Under the pieces are notes generated by a model. The model did not search any database. It was not told the DNA's origin and worked only from the letters and a program-made list of their open reading frames with translations. The translations under genes and the position numbers were made by a program. Below, piece by piece: positions 1 to 12,890 of a stretch of DNA of 64,000 nucleotides. The DNA lies in the NCBI GenBank assembly GCA_947179485.1, contig OX359246.1, positions 52,617,632 through 52,681,631 on the forward strand, read 5' to 3'. This DNA is from Allacma fusca (lineage: Eukaryota; Arthropoda; Collembola; Symphypleona; Sminthuridae). Numbering within the stretch: position 1 is the stretch's first letter; the number at the start of each line of letters is the position of its first letter.

Positions 1-1343
1 TTTCGGATTATTTAAAACAGCTTATAAGCTGCAGACTTTTGTGTGTACAAAAGAAAAATCGTACGTAATTGTGTAATCAAAATAAAATTACATAAAGAGC
101 GCTCCATAAATTGATGATTTTAACCTTTAAACTACAATAATTCTTAACAATGAAGAAATATTTAGTTGTACTCAAAGTAAGCAATTTATGTTGAAATTGC
201 GCTTCTTTTTAGTTTGTTATTCCTTACAATAAACAAAGAGGACTGGGATTTTGTTGTATTAAATGCAGAGGAGTAAAACATTACCGTTCAAGCAATTCTT
301 CTCTGCGCATTCCAGTGAGATATTATTTCTGTGTGGAAACAGACAGTGCCTACATGGTTTCATCAACTGCATAATTTGCCAATGCTGTGTAATGGTTTTC
401 TTTTCCGATATGTATATACATGTATCTATGAATGGATGTTATACATAAATGTAAAATAGTACTAATGTGTTATCAAATACAAATAGCAAACGAAGACCGA
501 AACCGTGTTTAAATGTGAATAAAGCCGAGGTTGAGGTTGCGTAAAAGAAAGAAATTGCGAAAAATAACATAGAAAAACATGATCTACTTTGTGATCTCTG
601 GGTTCAGTTGACAATGGACACATCCTTGATATTCTGTCTATTTTCTATTTTTTATGTTGAGTATGTTTGAAATTAAATGATTATTGAAATTTAATCGTAG
701 CAGACAACAAAGTTACAAATACGTACTGTGACCTTAAGGAAATGCGTGTGGTCTGGGGGTCATCAAATTGTGGATGAGTACTCAATGCTACCACTCAATT
801 AGTAGAAGAATACAAATTCTGCCTGTGCTACATAAAACGGTTTCACGCGCTTCTTAGAGGAAGTTTCCACATTGGAATGAATGATATGAGTAAAAGTGTG
901 ACGGCTTAAGCTAAATGCATAACGAAAAAGTAAAAATGCTAGACTAAAAATAAGCCGCGTTATTCTGTATGCGTGACATGGTTCATATGTATATGCACAG
1001 CAAAGCTGTCTGGTCTGTCTGCATGAAAACCTTGAATAATTAAAAACTAGTCAAGACCAAGACGAGATGCATACTCCCATGAAACATGAGCGGTCTAACT
1101 TACACTCTCGCTTACACAATTAACTTTAGTATCAGCGGGCGACAGATTTTTTAATTCTCTGTTCAATGATCTGAAAAGGATAGTACCTACAGACACCAAC
1201 TGTTCGTCATCAAATCTGAAAAACTTATGTATTCTCAAGTTAAGGAAGGCAATCAAGGTCCGCTATAATCAACGACCTGATCTCAGACACTGGGACTACA
1301 AGTTTTTGACTTGTCAATTACAAAATATACTCAAATTACTTAC
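1..1343. other. intron/intergenic DNA, nothing recognised
   Basis: No convincing coding sequence, RNA gene or repeat was found here. Because the exon at 1344-1956 is on the minus strand and ends in a splice donor, this stretch is probably the beginning of that gene's next intron. The short open frame at 263-448 has no family resemblance. Confidence 0.5.
1338..1343 (-). promoter_or_regulatory. 5' splice donor of the TGF-beta-like exon
   Basis: GTAAGT directly follows the last conserved prodomain residues on the minus strand. It explains why the family similarity stops exactly here. Confidence 0.7.
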
Positions 1344-1956
1344 GGACTCTGGAAAAGGCGATAATTTTCTCGGTTGTCGCGTGATCATCATCGTAGTCAT
1401 CTCTTGGAGAGTCATTCGGCATATCAATGAATTCATTAATGTAGTCCGGCGGAATAGGAAATCCCTTTCCAGTTACATTTGGAAGCCTATTTTCATCCAT
1501 TCTTAATTTCCTCAAAATTTCATGCCGGATCATTTGCAAACTAAGCATTTTCATGTCAACCCCAGTAGGTCTCTGACATCCAGTTTTTTCATTGCACAGT
1601 CTACCATTTCCCAATGAAGGATCAGTAGTGGAATTTCCTGCAACTCTTTGAATGCCCGAAAGTTGGAATGATCGTTGCGATGACTTCAGCAAGGTGCTGT
1701 TGCTGTAACTTCGAGTTGATATGTCTTGACTGTTGCTATCACTAATTGAGATACTATCACTTTGGGAATTACGTCCGGGAAAGTTACTAAATTTAACATG
1801 AGGATTCTGCGCTACCCGCATTGGTTCACGTGGTAACGGCGCAGGAGCCGCAGCGAGCACGCTATGTTCTGACGGCGACATTTGTATATAAAACGCAGTC
1901 ATAATTATTGTTAATGAGAATAATGAATAATTACCATTGCATCTGCTGCAAGCCAT
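1344..1956 (-). CDS. TGF-beta family ligand, 5' coding exon (prodomain)
   Basis: This looks like the first coding exon of a secreted TGF-beta superfamily ligand. The open frame begins at 2064, but the ATG at 1956 (MACSRCNGNY...) is preferred because it puts a hydrophobic signal-like stretch (LFSLTIIMTAFYIQ) at the N-terminus. A Ser-rich linker follows, then a Cys pair and the segment LSLQMIRHEILRKLRM...PNVT, which matches the first helix of the latency-associated prodomain in GDF8/11-, activin- and myoglianin-type ligands. The exon ends in HATTEKIIAF, another prodomain-like motif, directly before a consensus donor GTAAGT (minus strand, 1343-1338). Reading on gives a stop after a few codons, so the splice is expected, in phase 1. 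The cystine-knot mature domain is not in the window and should lie off the left edge. Family membership is fairly secure; the exact subfamily (myoglianin/GDF8/11, activin or dawdle) is not. Confidence 0.75.
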
Positions 1957-2064
1957 GACTAATATGTTAAGGGTCGTCGACTCTTTTTCCACTTGAAATA
2001 TATTCCTCCTGACTTCGTATTCGATTTTATAGACACTTGTTGTCACTTTTTTAAACGGTATCAC

Positions 2065-4930
2065 AGATTATTAAAATGGAGGAGTTATTAACTATTCGTC
2101 AAATTTGAAAAGACATTAGTTTTATACGTACACAGCTGAGAACCACAGTGAAACCTTGTAGCCCCACTTAAAATTTTAACTTGTGGTCAGTTACGCTGAA
2201 AATGGACGTGGGAAGTGAGTTTTGTTGTGCAAACACAGTATTGGCAAGAAACTCCACTCACTATAATTTAAAAGTCTGTAAAATTTCGTTTTCTACAGAG
2301 ATGAAAATAAAACGAGTGAGATGCAGATGTGGAGTGGAACAAGAAGACAGAGATTCGTGTCTTTGGATTTAGACGAATGACAGTATGTGGCTGCTCTTAA
2401 AATAAAGTAGCTGCTGGCAGCTGACAGGAATGACCAATCTTCTACACGTTCTTCCAGAGATGCTCACAATGAAATTGAACCTGCTTGAGCGGAGGAGATT
2501 AAGTTGTAAATGTATAGTGAAATCTATGATATTGGCATTAATTACTGCCTTGCTCTAACAGCATACTCTAATTTTCTTCTGTAAAAAACCTAATATAACA
2601 AAGTATTGAAAGAAAATTGTATTGTGGAAATACCTACAGATTGATTTTGGCCTTAATTTTCAATGGTGTATTTTCTCTGCAAATGGGCGACTCAGTGTAA
2701 GTAAGCTAGTTAACAGGACTGGCTTTCTTCACTGCTTCTCTACCATTTGAAATGACCAACTGAAGTTTCATGGCTCCAGTATTTATACAGTCTTGATACT
2801 ATCCCCTACAGCGTTGTTGGGGAATCAGTCGGAAGCTGCTTCTCTTCCACAAAAAGCGTCCCCCATGCTGATTCACATTTAACACGCTTATCCATTGTGG
2901 ATTTTAAAATCATATAGGTTTAACTACGTTATGCTAAAGTATAACTTCGTAAGGTACTTGTGCATACACCGAGAAATTGCTTCCAAATATCATGAATGAT
3001 AATTTATAGATTATGAGGTTCAAAGTGAATATCAAATTTCTTCGGTCCATTATTTCCCACTTAAAAGTCGTGCACTTTAATACACACTGAGAAGGAATTC
3101 CGCTAAAATAATTCAATTTCTCAGTCAGTATTCATCACCACACTAGAGTTTTTTGTGGTTCATGCATAATTGATGGTGCTAAGTAATGGTGAACAGTACA
3201 CAGAATGGTGAATAAAAGTAGTGAATTAATGGAGTTTGCGATTACAGCTTGTATGAATAATACGAAGTTGAGGAACTTGTATGAAATATTATGGATAAAG
3301 AAATACATAGCTTGTCCGCCTCATATTTAGCTTGCTAGGATCTGAGATGATTATCTCCAGTTGCCTGTGCAGGACAAGAATATGAAAAACCTGATTTAAT
3401 CGTCAAGAGATTTTCTTAGGCTTCGATGGTATAAAAACGATGTACTTATGCATTTTGGTGCATCCGTATTGCAGTTATCTGATGAATGAAATACTGATTG
3501 ACAGAACGAAGAATATTGAATTTATGATTGGGAAACTTTTTAAAGGTAACGCTAATAGAAAAGAATAACTAGGATGCATACGACAAAATAACAAATCGGG
3601 TGTGTAGCTAGAGGTGACTGTACCCTTAAACTGGTTGCAGTTTTGTTAAATATTCATTAAGTAATGTCTCCAGACTTGCAGATGCTTTGATTTTGCGACA
3701 CAAAAATTGATGATGGGGATAAAATGCAAAATATCAAGAATGGCATTCTTGATGTTACCAAGAATGCCGTTATTTAAATATTTAGCTCTCGTTTCCTGCT
3801 AAAATATTTAAAAGTTTGTTCATCAGCCCTTGGAAGCAAACTGAAAGTAACCTCAACTGGGCTATAACTTTTAAGTCAAAATTCTTGCCCATAGCCATCT
3901 ACGATGTGACATATGACATAAGCACATGCTAACATCTTCAACTTACAGTCAGTAATAATGCATTTTAAGTAGGGTTCACTAAGGGGGCGAAGTGAAACGA
4001 AGTTCACTATTGTGATGCTTGCTTGTCCGTAGTCACCATGAATGCCAAACCAATGTTGCCAGACAATTCAAACTTTTTTGTACAGCTATACATTACTTCA
4101 TCAGTCTGATGCGTATTGTTTTTTAAGAACATCGGCCCAATTCATTTGACGACAATAAATAATTTTCATAATTTGATTCTCCCATTTTTTCCAAATCAAT
4201 GCCTGATTTTCAAAAATTAACATCCTTTACATGGGTGTACTCTTCACAGAGTTGGAAGCAAAGTTAAGCAAAGTTGGATTATTTTTAAAATACTAATTTC
4301 TTCATTTGGTTATTCTCATAGATAATGTTTTCAGAAACATTTTGAATATGCTCATTTGTAGGAATATTCAGGGAGCTACTTCACAAGCCTCTAGAGAATT
4401 GTGGACATAATTGGAGGGGTCAGTGATCAAGTTTGGGGATACTATGCTCCAGGAACGAAATTCAAGTAAATGCAAGGAGAAACTTCTGATATTGTCATTT
4501 TAATATGGAAGATCAATATATTTTAAATTGGAGGGCCGGTAGCAAATTTCATTGGGATTCATTTTCATGAAATATCATAAAATCTTCAAGAATGGAGATA
4601 ATCATTTAAACATATGCGAGAAGATTATGACTTATTTTAAAATTTGTCATTAAGAACAAATGATTTTCGCTTTATTTAACGCATATGCAACATGTTTGGG
4701 TTGAGTGTTCCCTATATTTTAAATGGACTTGATATTAATCGGTAAATATCCTATAAACGAGTTTCTGCGTTTTTTTCATTTTATATTTTGACCAAAAAAA
4801 TTTAAAAATTGCCGAAGAATATTTATTTTTACGTTTTAGTTATTCTGTCTTTGCTATCTAACACTAACATTGACGGCAATGATTTCTAAATTTGAATTGT
4901 ACATAATTTAATTCACAGTTTGATGGACAT
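2065..4930. other. upstream/intergenic DNA, nothing recognised
   Basis: No supported gene. The part next to 2064 should contain the 5' UTR and promoter of the TGF-beta-like gene, but I see no clear TATA box or initiator. The small open frames at 2181-2372 and 2934-3116 look like chance. Confidence 0.4.
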
Positions 4931-5075
4931 CAGTGCTCGGCACGGGTACGCAAAATAGAGACCCTGACTCGTATCCGTACCCGAAGTGCGGGTATTGCAA
5001 TATCTGGTATCTATACCCGTACTCATACCCGAGTATCCGGGTACAAATTGTTCATACTTGAACCCGCAATGTAGT
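4931..5075. mobile_element. hAT-like element end with GGGTAC-type subterminal repeats
   Basis: The sequence starts CAGTGCTCGGCACGGGTACG and continues with many degenerate copies of CGGGTAC/GTACCCG. CAGTG at the tip with short subterminal word repeats is typical of hAT superfamily ends. A facing end, GTACCCATGCGGGGCACTG, lies at 8059-8077. The 8 bases outside the two ends (ATGGACAT and ATTCGAAA) do not match, so they may belong to different copies or a rearranged one. Confidence 0.5.
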
Positions 5076-5729
5076 CTGAAACCAGGTATAATATATCAAT
5101 AATCGTGTCGAGTATTTTATTGTGAACTAATCTGACATACATGCAACTATTTAGTGATAAATCATAGCTAGCTTTTAATTATATGTCTTATATATACGAC
5201 CTACACAACAATACTTCATAGTACTAATATAGTAAGTACCACTAATACAATAACATTAACTCGGAATATGAGTAAAAAACATCATAAACTAAATTTACAT
5301 CCCCTGTATAGACCAACAGCAAGCCGGGTTTGCACAACCTCTAAAATTACCTGTAAATAAATCTATAAGTTTACTTAAAATTACGCATATATTGGACTAT
5401 GAAAATGATTAATAAATTAAGCGTAAATATACTTGTTAAAGTCAAGAGAAAAAATTAATTGTCATCCAAGTAATCTAAAATTATGGTTGTTCAAGAAACG
5501 TTTCGAGAAAATCAATAAGAATACGAGTACAAAATAATGTCTTCAACAAATTATTTCTTCGACGATAGTAATTTTGCGGGGGCATCTTTTAACCAGTCCT
5601 AAATGACATTTTCAATACAGCAGACATTTCGTTCATTTTGTCCTAAAATGTCATGCACACAATCTGAAAAATAGTTTTTTATAAATGTAGCAACTAATCA
5701 TTATTTAAAACATGCAAAATTATTACTTA

Positions 5730-5760
5730 CTAGCATGCAAGCCATCCACCAAGGTGGATG
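5730..5760 (-). mobile_element. Helitron-type 3' terminus (minus orientation)
   Basis: On the minus strand an 8-bp hairpin (CATCCACC, TT loop, GGTGGATG) is followed by GCTTGCATGCTAG and then T. A short GC-rich hairpin about 10 bases before a terminal CTRR, with T as the next base, is the 3' signature of Helitrons. The same hairpin and tail recur in the opposite orientation at 13839-13870, so this is a repeated family. The 5' end (TC...) of this copy was not identified. Confidence 0.6.
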
Positions 5761-7855
5761 AAAAAACTGGGATATCAATGGTTTGTAGACCATAAAAGAA
5801 CATTAAACTTAACAATATATAATTAGGCCGTTTTTACATAAGGCTGCTCTTCATTTAAATAAATGCAACGGATCCTTTAAAACTAATCCGTTTGTATTGG
5901 ATAAAATCTGTGACAGAAACCAACTTCGTCGCTTATTAATAGCTTTACATTAATTTTTTCATTACTTTCCTTGCAAAGGTAAGTTAAATTTAAAATTATT
6001 AAAACCCTATGTGAATTTAAGGGGGGTCAACTCTGGTCCTACCAGGGTGCAAAATAGGCCCTCAGATTCCATGCGGAAAGGTCTTTCTATTTATTTGACT
6101 ATTTCTGTTATTCAAAGTTCCCCGTCACTGACCTACATAAACAATGGTTTAATATTAACTGTTTTACCTACATTTCGTATATAGGTTTTTGAAGTAACTT
6201 CACAGTTGTATTAGCTTCATCTGTAGTCACAATTAAACATCGAATGGAACTGGCTTAGTAGCTAGATATATAAACAACTCTTAGGAAAACTAAAACTATC
6301 CTATTTATGTTAGCAACATTGCCACAGACTGGTAAAAATACAATTAGCTGATTTTAAAAAACTGAAGCCTCTCTTTTTATTACGTGAAGTCGGTACTCAA
6401 AGAATAATTTTTAGAATTATTGTTCTCAAAGTTTTCCGTGGCATAAATGTGTTTTTGACAATATTTCAATGCTGTTTAGTAAATAGGTGCTATACAGGGT
6501 ACTAATAAAATGGTAATTAAATTATTTCAGCTGAGCAAATGTTTGAAATTTAAAATTGTCTTTGTTTATATGCTTTTTGCTGGAACCCATTATTAAAATT
6601 ATAAGAATTGACCACAAAATATTAGCTATCCCTAATTTAATAAATCTATAAGACCCTAATTTTTGACCATGAGTGTCAATTTTTTAGTAATCCAGGATGC
6701 TGTCAATGCATAAAGCTACATCATTTTAATTAATTTTATGTCTGACATGTGTTGGTGTACCCCAAAGTTACTCTTATACTCTAAATTACTCTCATATCCA
6801 AAGTTAGAATACTTCGTGGTAGTTAAAAGACGATGGCCAATCAATATTAGCCAAACTGTACTAAATATTCTAAGGCGTACATAATAAGCAAGTAGTAGTT
6901 GATTCGAATTAACCATACAAATTCCAAGATGCAAGATAGTAACTTGTTTAGCAGTGCGGAATTTCTTTTCTCTTTTTTAATTTTTTCTGGTTTGTAATCT
7001 AAAATGGCATTATTTTTTGTTGACTTGAACCGGATGAAGTTGTAGTAACATTTGGTTACTATAATTTAAGCCTGTCGAAGTAAACAAAAAAGAAATGTTA
7101 AAAAAGAATAGATTTTTTTTCATTCGTGCAAATAAATTCTTTACAATAAAAATTAAAGCATTTTTTGCATGAATAAAAGAAAAAAATGAACCGCTATGCT
7201 TCAACATGTCATGTGCATAAGTGACGACTGGCACCATCATCATCATCATCAAGACAATCACTTTCAAATTAGTATAAAGGATTCAAATGTTTTAATTGAC
7301 AAATTAATATGAAACTTCGGCTGGTTCCGCAAAATAGTATAACCTAACCGTACTGGTATCTGTGATTGGTCCTGAAGTTGATCGGCCTTCTGAGGTATGG
7401 ACGGGAAGATATGACAGATGCCAGAGACTCTAAAATATTATAGAATGAAATAATTGCATTTACAAACGAATGGGTATAGCTGACATTGCAAACATTGCTT
7501 TTATTTGCTCAGATCCACCTAGTTCAAGCGGACAGTGTTGACAATTTCTTGTGGCCCTTGTTGTTCGGGTAGATCCAAAGTTTAAAATCAGTAAAGTTGT
7601 ATTAGAGCTGTTTCGTTCAGTCTTGTGCATAGATGGGCCTTTTTGTCTCCCTCTGCCTCTTTGTGCCAGGGATAGATTACAGTTAGCAAGCACTCTCCCT
7701 CGTCATCAATCAAGCATCACGTTGCGGATTGTTCTCGCCCTCACCCGAGCTAATTTTTAATTAAGTTTCTGACCCCAGTGACCTTGGATAAAATTAAACT
7801 TTAAGTACTGATAGGTCTCATAGTTTCATCTTTCAGTCTTTAATTTAGCCCAATC
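5761..7855. other. AT-rich spacer, no gene recognised
   Basis: Probably the body of the minus-oriented Helitron-like copy and/or a decayed hAT element. There is a short CAT microsatellite near 7231-7250. The open frames here (6716-6934, 7010-7267, 7460-7693, 7551-7760) have no family resemblance and overlap on both strands. Confidence 0.35.
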
Positions 7856-7858
7856 GTT

Positions 7859-8077
7859 TGAATATACCCCGTTAGTCCCAGGTATACTCTTAATATATAC
7901 CCGGGTACAAAAACCTTTTTGAGTACATTACGGATGCAGGCACGTTTCAGGTAAAGTCACTCCCCATTAAGTTTGGGAACAGGTACAGGTTCAGGAAAAG
8001 TGAAACTGTGTAGTCAGGTACAGATAAACATGTACCCGAATTCAGGAACAACATTTTTGTACCCATGCGGGGCACTG
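7859..8077. mobile_element. hAT-like element end with GTACCC/GGTACAGG words
   Basis: Degenerate tandem words (GTACCCGGGTAC, GGAACAGGTACAGG, GTACCCG) end in GCGGGGCACTG at 8067-8077. This is the inverted counterpart of CAGTGCTCGG at 4931. It is treated as a hAT-type terminus, with the same caveat about the unmatched flanking bases. Confidence 0.45.
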
Positions 8078-8508
8078 ATTCGAAATCAGCAAAAAATCCC
8101 ATCCGGGGTGCCCATGTATGGTCTTGTGGGCGACTTTGAAATTTTATTAAAACACTGATATAAATCCCGAGTAAAATTCTGCAATCGCTTGAAACATCTG
8201 TCAATAGCTGTACAAACTGTGTTTCGAGAGACTTTTCGAATGTGAAGAAGAAACAGGGCTGTCCTGAAGACTTTGGTTGAAGCTTCAAATGCTAGGCAAC
8301 GACGAGTCACGTAAGCATGAAGGACCGTATGGTTTTTGCAGTTGCATCCTTTGTGGATTTCATCGGAGGACTCTGGAACTGCTTTGCCGGCTTTCGTTTT
8401 TTTCATTGAGGTCACTAGTTTGCCGCCATTATCCATACTAACTTTCCAGGCTGGTCTCTGGATTAAAAAATACATTTTAAAACTTTCAAAAACAGATAAT
8501 CCTATCTA

Positions 8509-8976
8509 CTAAGTTGAAAGAGTGGGCCGTCTTCGTCTTCGTTATCGTCTTCGTCTTGGTGTAATACAAATTTGAGATTCAAATTTCCGCGCGCTGTTTT
8601 TCATTGGCTGAGCCAGCAATAACTGGCTAAATAAATTATTAAAATTATTTTTTTTAAATTAAAAAAATATTAAAGCATTATACTGTTTTGTGCTTTTTCT
8701 TTTTCCTCTTTGAATAATTTTGCTCAAAAATGAAAAAAGGATGCTAAAAAGTCTTAATAATTTGAAATTTAGTAAAAAAACGTTTTTACAATTTTTTTTA
8801 TTGATTTGAGATTCAAATTTAAGCGAGCTTTATTTTGATTTGCTGAGCCAGTAATAGCTGACTAAATAAATTATAAAAAATATTTTTAAAAAAATAAAAA
8901 CATTATACACTAGCAAGGGCGGCGGCATTGCACGGGCAGACGTCCACAACCAAGACGGTCCACTCTTTCAAATTAG
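8509..8976. mobile_element. non-autonomous inverted-repeat element, copy 1
   Basis: The termini are inverted repeats: CTAAGTTGAAAGAGTGG at the left and CCACTCTTTCAAATTAG at the right, continuing inward as GGCCGTCTTCG / GACGGTC. The interior is AT-rich and non-coding. A second copy in the same orientation lies at 13884-14326. No convincing target duplication was seen, so the superfamily is unassigned. Confidence 0.6.
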
Positions 8977-9060
8977 AAATTAGCCTAATTATATAATGCC
9001 AAGTTTAACATTTTGTATAAATTACAAATCATTATACGCGTGAAGAAGGCCCCAACTCAG

Positions 9061-9424
9061 TACAACACATAGTCGGCTAACACGGCATTCGGCTTCAAAG
9101 CATGCACCCTAATAAAATCTAAACTTCCCAACCGATTTCAATGCAAATGATTTCCCCGAACTCGGCATGAAGAGTTGTGGTGGTACACCTCGAAAAACCG
9201 CACAATATCCCGCCCCGTAGAAATTGCAATTGCCCAGCCCCATATGGGGAAATATCAATGTACTCTGATAACATCTAAAGTTCTTAACCGATTTCAACAA
9301 AAATGGGCTCCCAGAACTCAGCAAGAAAAGTTGTGGTGGTACATCTCGAAAAACCGCAAAATTTCCTGCCCCTAAGAAATTTCATTTACCCAGCCCCAAA
9401 TGAGAGAATTCCAATGTACTCTAA
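9061..9424 (-). repeat. Helitron-associated minisatellite, two ~170-bp units
   Basis: Two tandem units, each containing AACCGATTTCAA, CTCAGCA/CTCGGCAT..GTTGTGGTGGTACA and CCCAGCCCCA, end in CAATGTACTCTRAT. The same unit occurs in inverted orientation at 13520-13760, upstream of the Helitron-type 3' end at 13870. Internal tandem repeats of this size are usual in non-autonomous Helitrons/helentrons (DINE/HINE-like), which is the basis for the assignment. Confidence 0.55.
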
Positions 9425-9550
9425 TATATATAATATATATATATAATCTTTATTCAGGTTGATTTTTGGCGTAAGCCCTTACAACCTTTAGATGCGTGTA
9501 CATTATTTCTTAAAATAGTTTTGTAATAATACTTAACCTACTTAATTTAG

Positions 9551-12500
9551 TTATTCACAGCCAGTCATATAATTATAATACAGTTGTCTTAGTTTTACCG
9601 CGTAGCACCAGAATATGTATAAGTTCTTGTATTCCTGTGTTGTCATTCCCTCTTGAAACATAAGTGTTAAAAAGTCACTTCTTTTGCATTGGCCTTTATT
9701 TATCTTTAACAAATGCCTGCCGTCTTTGTAGTGTGGGCAAATAAACATCACATGGTAGGTATCCTCTGTGTCATGTAGATTACATAGTTCACATTTGTAT
9801 GTTTTATCTATTTTCCAAAGTTTGTTGAGTGAAATCAGTTTGTACGTCTTTCCATTAACGCTTAAGTAGGGCATTCCTCCTCTAAGTGTTTGAATGAGTC
9901 TTATTACATTCCAGTTTAAATCGCAGTCAAAGTGTTGGCTCTTGCTTATGTATGTTTTGAAACTGGGAAACTGGGGAAATTTTTGACTTTGTAGTATTTT
10001 CTTTACATCCTGGTTTACAAGCCATTGGGAGTATTTTGCTACTAATATATTAATGCTTGTATTCATATAGTCTTTGTTTAGCTTATTGTATTCCTCTAGC
10101 ATGTCAGCTTCCCTAAACATTATCTTAACACTATGTATCCAAGTCATTGTAGTATCCTCATTCTTTTTACATTCAAGGTAACAATTCAGACTTATATTAT
10201 CCTTTTCCTTATTCAATATTCTCCTGATGAGCTTAGCCGTTGCTCTAAATATTATACCCTTAACATTAACTGCTCCTGTTTCTAGCCTTAGCATGAAACC
10301 CGGTAATAGGTTTGAAGTGTGTAGTAATGTTCTTAGGAAGTTTGTTTGGAATCTTTCTATTTGTTCCAAGTACTTGAGAGACTGTATTGGTGCACAGTAT
10401 AGTAGGACTGAGTTAACTAAAGAATTAAAATTCTTAAGTGTATATCTATATTTACCGTTTTACTTTTGTATAGTAGAGCTATAAGCGTACCTTGGGCTTG
10501 CTTTGCCTTATTTACAAAGTGTTCCATTGTTTTATTAAAATTACCAGTGTAAAAGAAAGGTACTCCTAAGTATGCATATGAGTTTGATATTTCTATTTTG
10601 TCACTTCCCCAAAAGAAGTTCTCTCCCCTTGCTAATTTACCTCTGTTCCTGAATATTACTACTTTGGTTTTTGAGAGATTGACCTTAAGGTTATTACCCT
10701 CGAAAAAGATTTTGAGCGTATTGATCTGTTTTTGTAACTCCCCTTTGGTTGTGGCTAGGAGGATCATATCGTCCGCATATAATAGGATTTGCATTCCTGT
10801 TACCCACATTTTAATTCCTGTTATTTTACTTGCCCTCAAGATGGAGACAATTTCATTAATGTGTAAATTAAATAACGTAGGAGATAACGTCTCCCCTTGC
10901 AGAATTTCAGAGAGGATATTTATGTAATTCGTATAGCCATTATTGGTTCTTACCTTAGTCTTAGCTAATCTATACAATTCTTTAATTCTTTCAAGACAGT
11001 TAGGGGTTATGCCTAAATCACTTAACCTTTTCCACAGTTTGTTGTGCGTAATAGAGTCAAAAGCCTGCGATAAATCGACAAAAAGCGCATATAACCTTCC
11101 GCCTTTAATCCCTAGCCTTTTCTGTATCATGCAAGTCAGTGAGAATACATGTTCTACACAGCCTTTACCTTTCCTATAAGCTGCCTGATTTTCTGAGAGT
11201 ATGCTGTTAATGTTGCAGTACATGTTTACTCTCCTGGATATTAAGGATGTGAAGAATTTGGCTATAGAGTTTAGGAGACTGATTGGGCGAAAGTTGCCCG
11301 CTACATTTACACCCCCTTTTTAATGAATTGGTACTGTAATTATTTTACCCCAGTACTCAGGTATCCCTTTAGTTAGTGCCTTATTTAAACAGATTCGCAG
11401 ATAGTCATATAATTCCTCTGTCAGATTCTTATAGGCTTCATTGGGTATTCCATCCTCCCCAGCCGCTTTATTATTACCAAGGTCTTTAATAGCTGATTTC
11501 ACCTCAAGAACTGTGACCTCCCTATATAAAATGTTACTCAAGACAAATGTATGTGTATAATTGTGTTCCGGTGTGGTTTGGTCCACATTTTCGTTTTCGT
11601 ATACGCTTTTAAAGTGTGAGAACCATTCCTGGTTTGTAATGTTGTTATTTACATGCTTATATTTGATCTCTCTAAATGCGTTTAGAGCTTTCCAGAACTT
11701 GAGCGTATCTGTGGCAGAGTTTACATTTTCTCTAAGTTCTATATAGTATTCAGTTTTACGATTCTCACAGAGGGTCCTATATTCCTTCTTACATGTATGT
11801 ACTTCCTTTATTTGTTCATAATAGCTATTCCCGCTTCCCTTTTCCTTCCTTAGATTCCTTATAGCCCTGTTTACATCTTTCTTTTTGTCCTTGCACTCAC
11901 TATTAAACCATTTAGGAGCATGTATTTTCCCTTTGGTATACCATCCTTTGCATAAAAGTCCTGCATTTGATGCGGCTTTTCTTAAGATTTCATTTAACTT
12001 TTCAAAGCTGCAATTATCGAGGCACAAACTACTTTGTATGCACTCTACGTTGGCTTTGAATATATGGGCTCTTTCCCTTTCCAATGTATTTTGTTACATT
12101 CGATTTTATCAGTTTGTTTGTGGACATGCTTATCTATAGTTATACTAATTGGGAAGTGGTCAGAGAGCTCTGATTCTAATACAGTAAAGTCCCTTATCCT
12201 ATAGAGGGTATCAGGTGTGCATATAGCTAAGTCCACACAGCTTGCTCCATTACCATTACAGAAGGTTAACTCACCGTCTCTATCATATTTAGTCCTCCCA
12301 TTTAATAGTATCATGTCTCTATCAATTAGTAATTTATTTAGGATTTTTCCTCTAGTATTAACGTGAAGGTCTTTTGTTTTCCTTTCCTCGTATATATCTG
12401 CTGAGCTTAAAGTTATGAACTTATTGGCAATACCACATCTGGAATTTAGATCCCCCAATATTACTACATTTTCTTTGATTTGATTTATTCTTTCAAACAT

Positions 12501-12887
12501 GTATTGGAATTGATTATTTTGTTCTGCCTTTGGGGGAACATAACAAAAGACAATGTGCATAGGATTGTTTCCCTCTATTTTTATAATGCAATATTGGTCA
12601 TCCAACTCAATAACATTCATTGCCGTTCTATTCTTCAGGCCAATTAGGAGTCCTCCACTACCCCTTCCTTTAGTGTTACTTGCCTTAATACTAATCAATC
12701 TATAGTCATTATCAAACATATTCAGATTTAAATTATTACCCTCTTTTTGCCAAGTTTCCGCAAGACAGAAAATGTCCGGGTCCTTCTCAATTAAAAAGTA
12801 TAGCTTTCCTAAGGAATTTGTCATTAAACCGTTACAGTTCCAATAAATTATTCTATTTACAGTATTAGGTTGTAAGGACTTGCCCAA
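9551..12887 (-). pseudogene. non-LTR retrotransposon ORF2 (endonuclease-RT), broken
   Basis: ORF2 would encode the endonuclease and reverse transcriptase that nick target DNA and copy the element RNA. Residues from 12887 form an APE endonuclease (IIYWNCNGLM, FCLAETW, VILGDLNSR, SDHFPISI). RT motifs follow: AAGEDGIPNEAYK, VDLSQAFDSITHNKLW, GETLSPTLFN and the catalytic YADD near 10770. The C-terminus has CELCNLHDTEDTYHVMFICP, a CCHC-like motif. Three lesions are visible: a frameshift in the 12084-12045 overlap after the endonuclease, an in-frame TAA at 11322-11320 shortly before the RISLLN-like RT block, and a second frameshift between 10417 and 10369. It is therefore not expected to make active enzyme. 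Confidence 0.85.
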
Positions 12888-12890
12888 TCC

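Noticed and set aside
7947..8475. Minus-strand frames of 113 and 129 aa
   Set aside because: No family resemblance, and they overlap the hAT-like end with its repeated GTACCC words.
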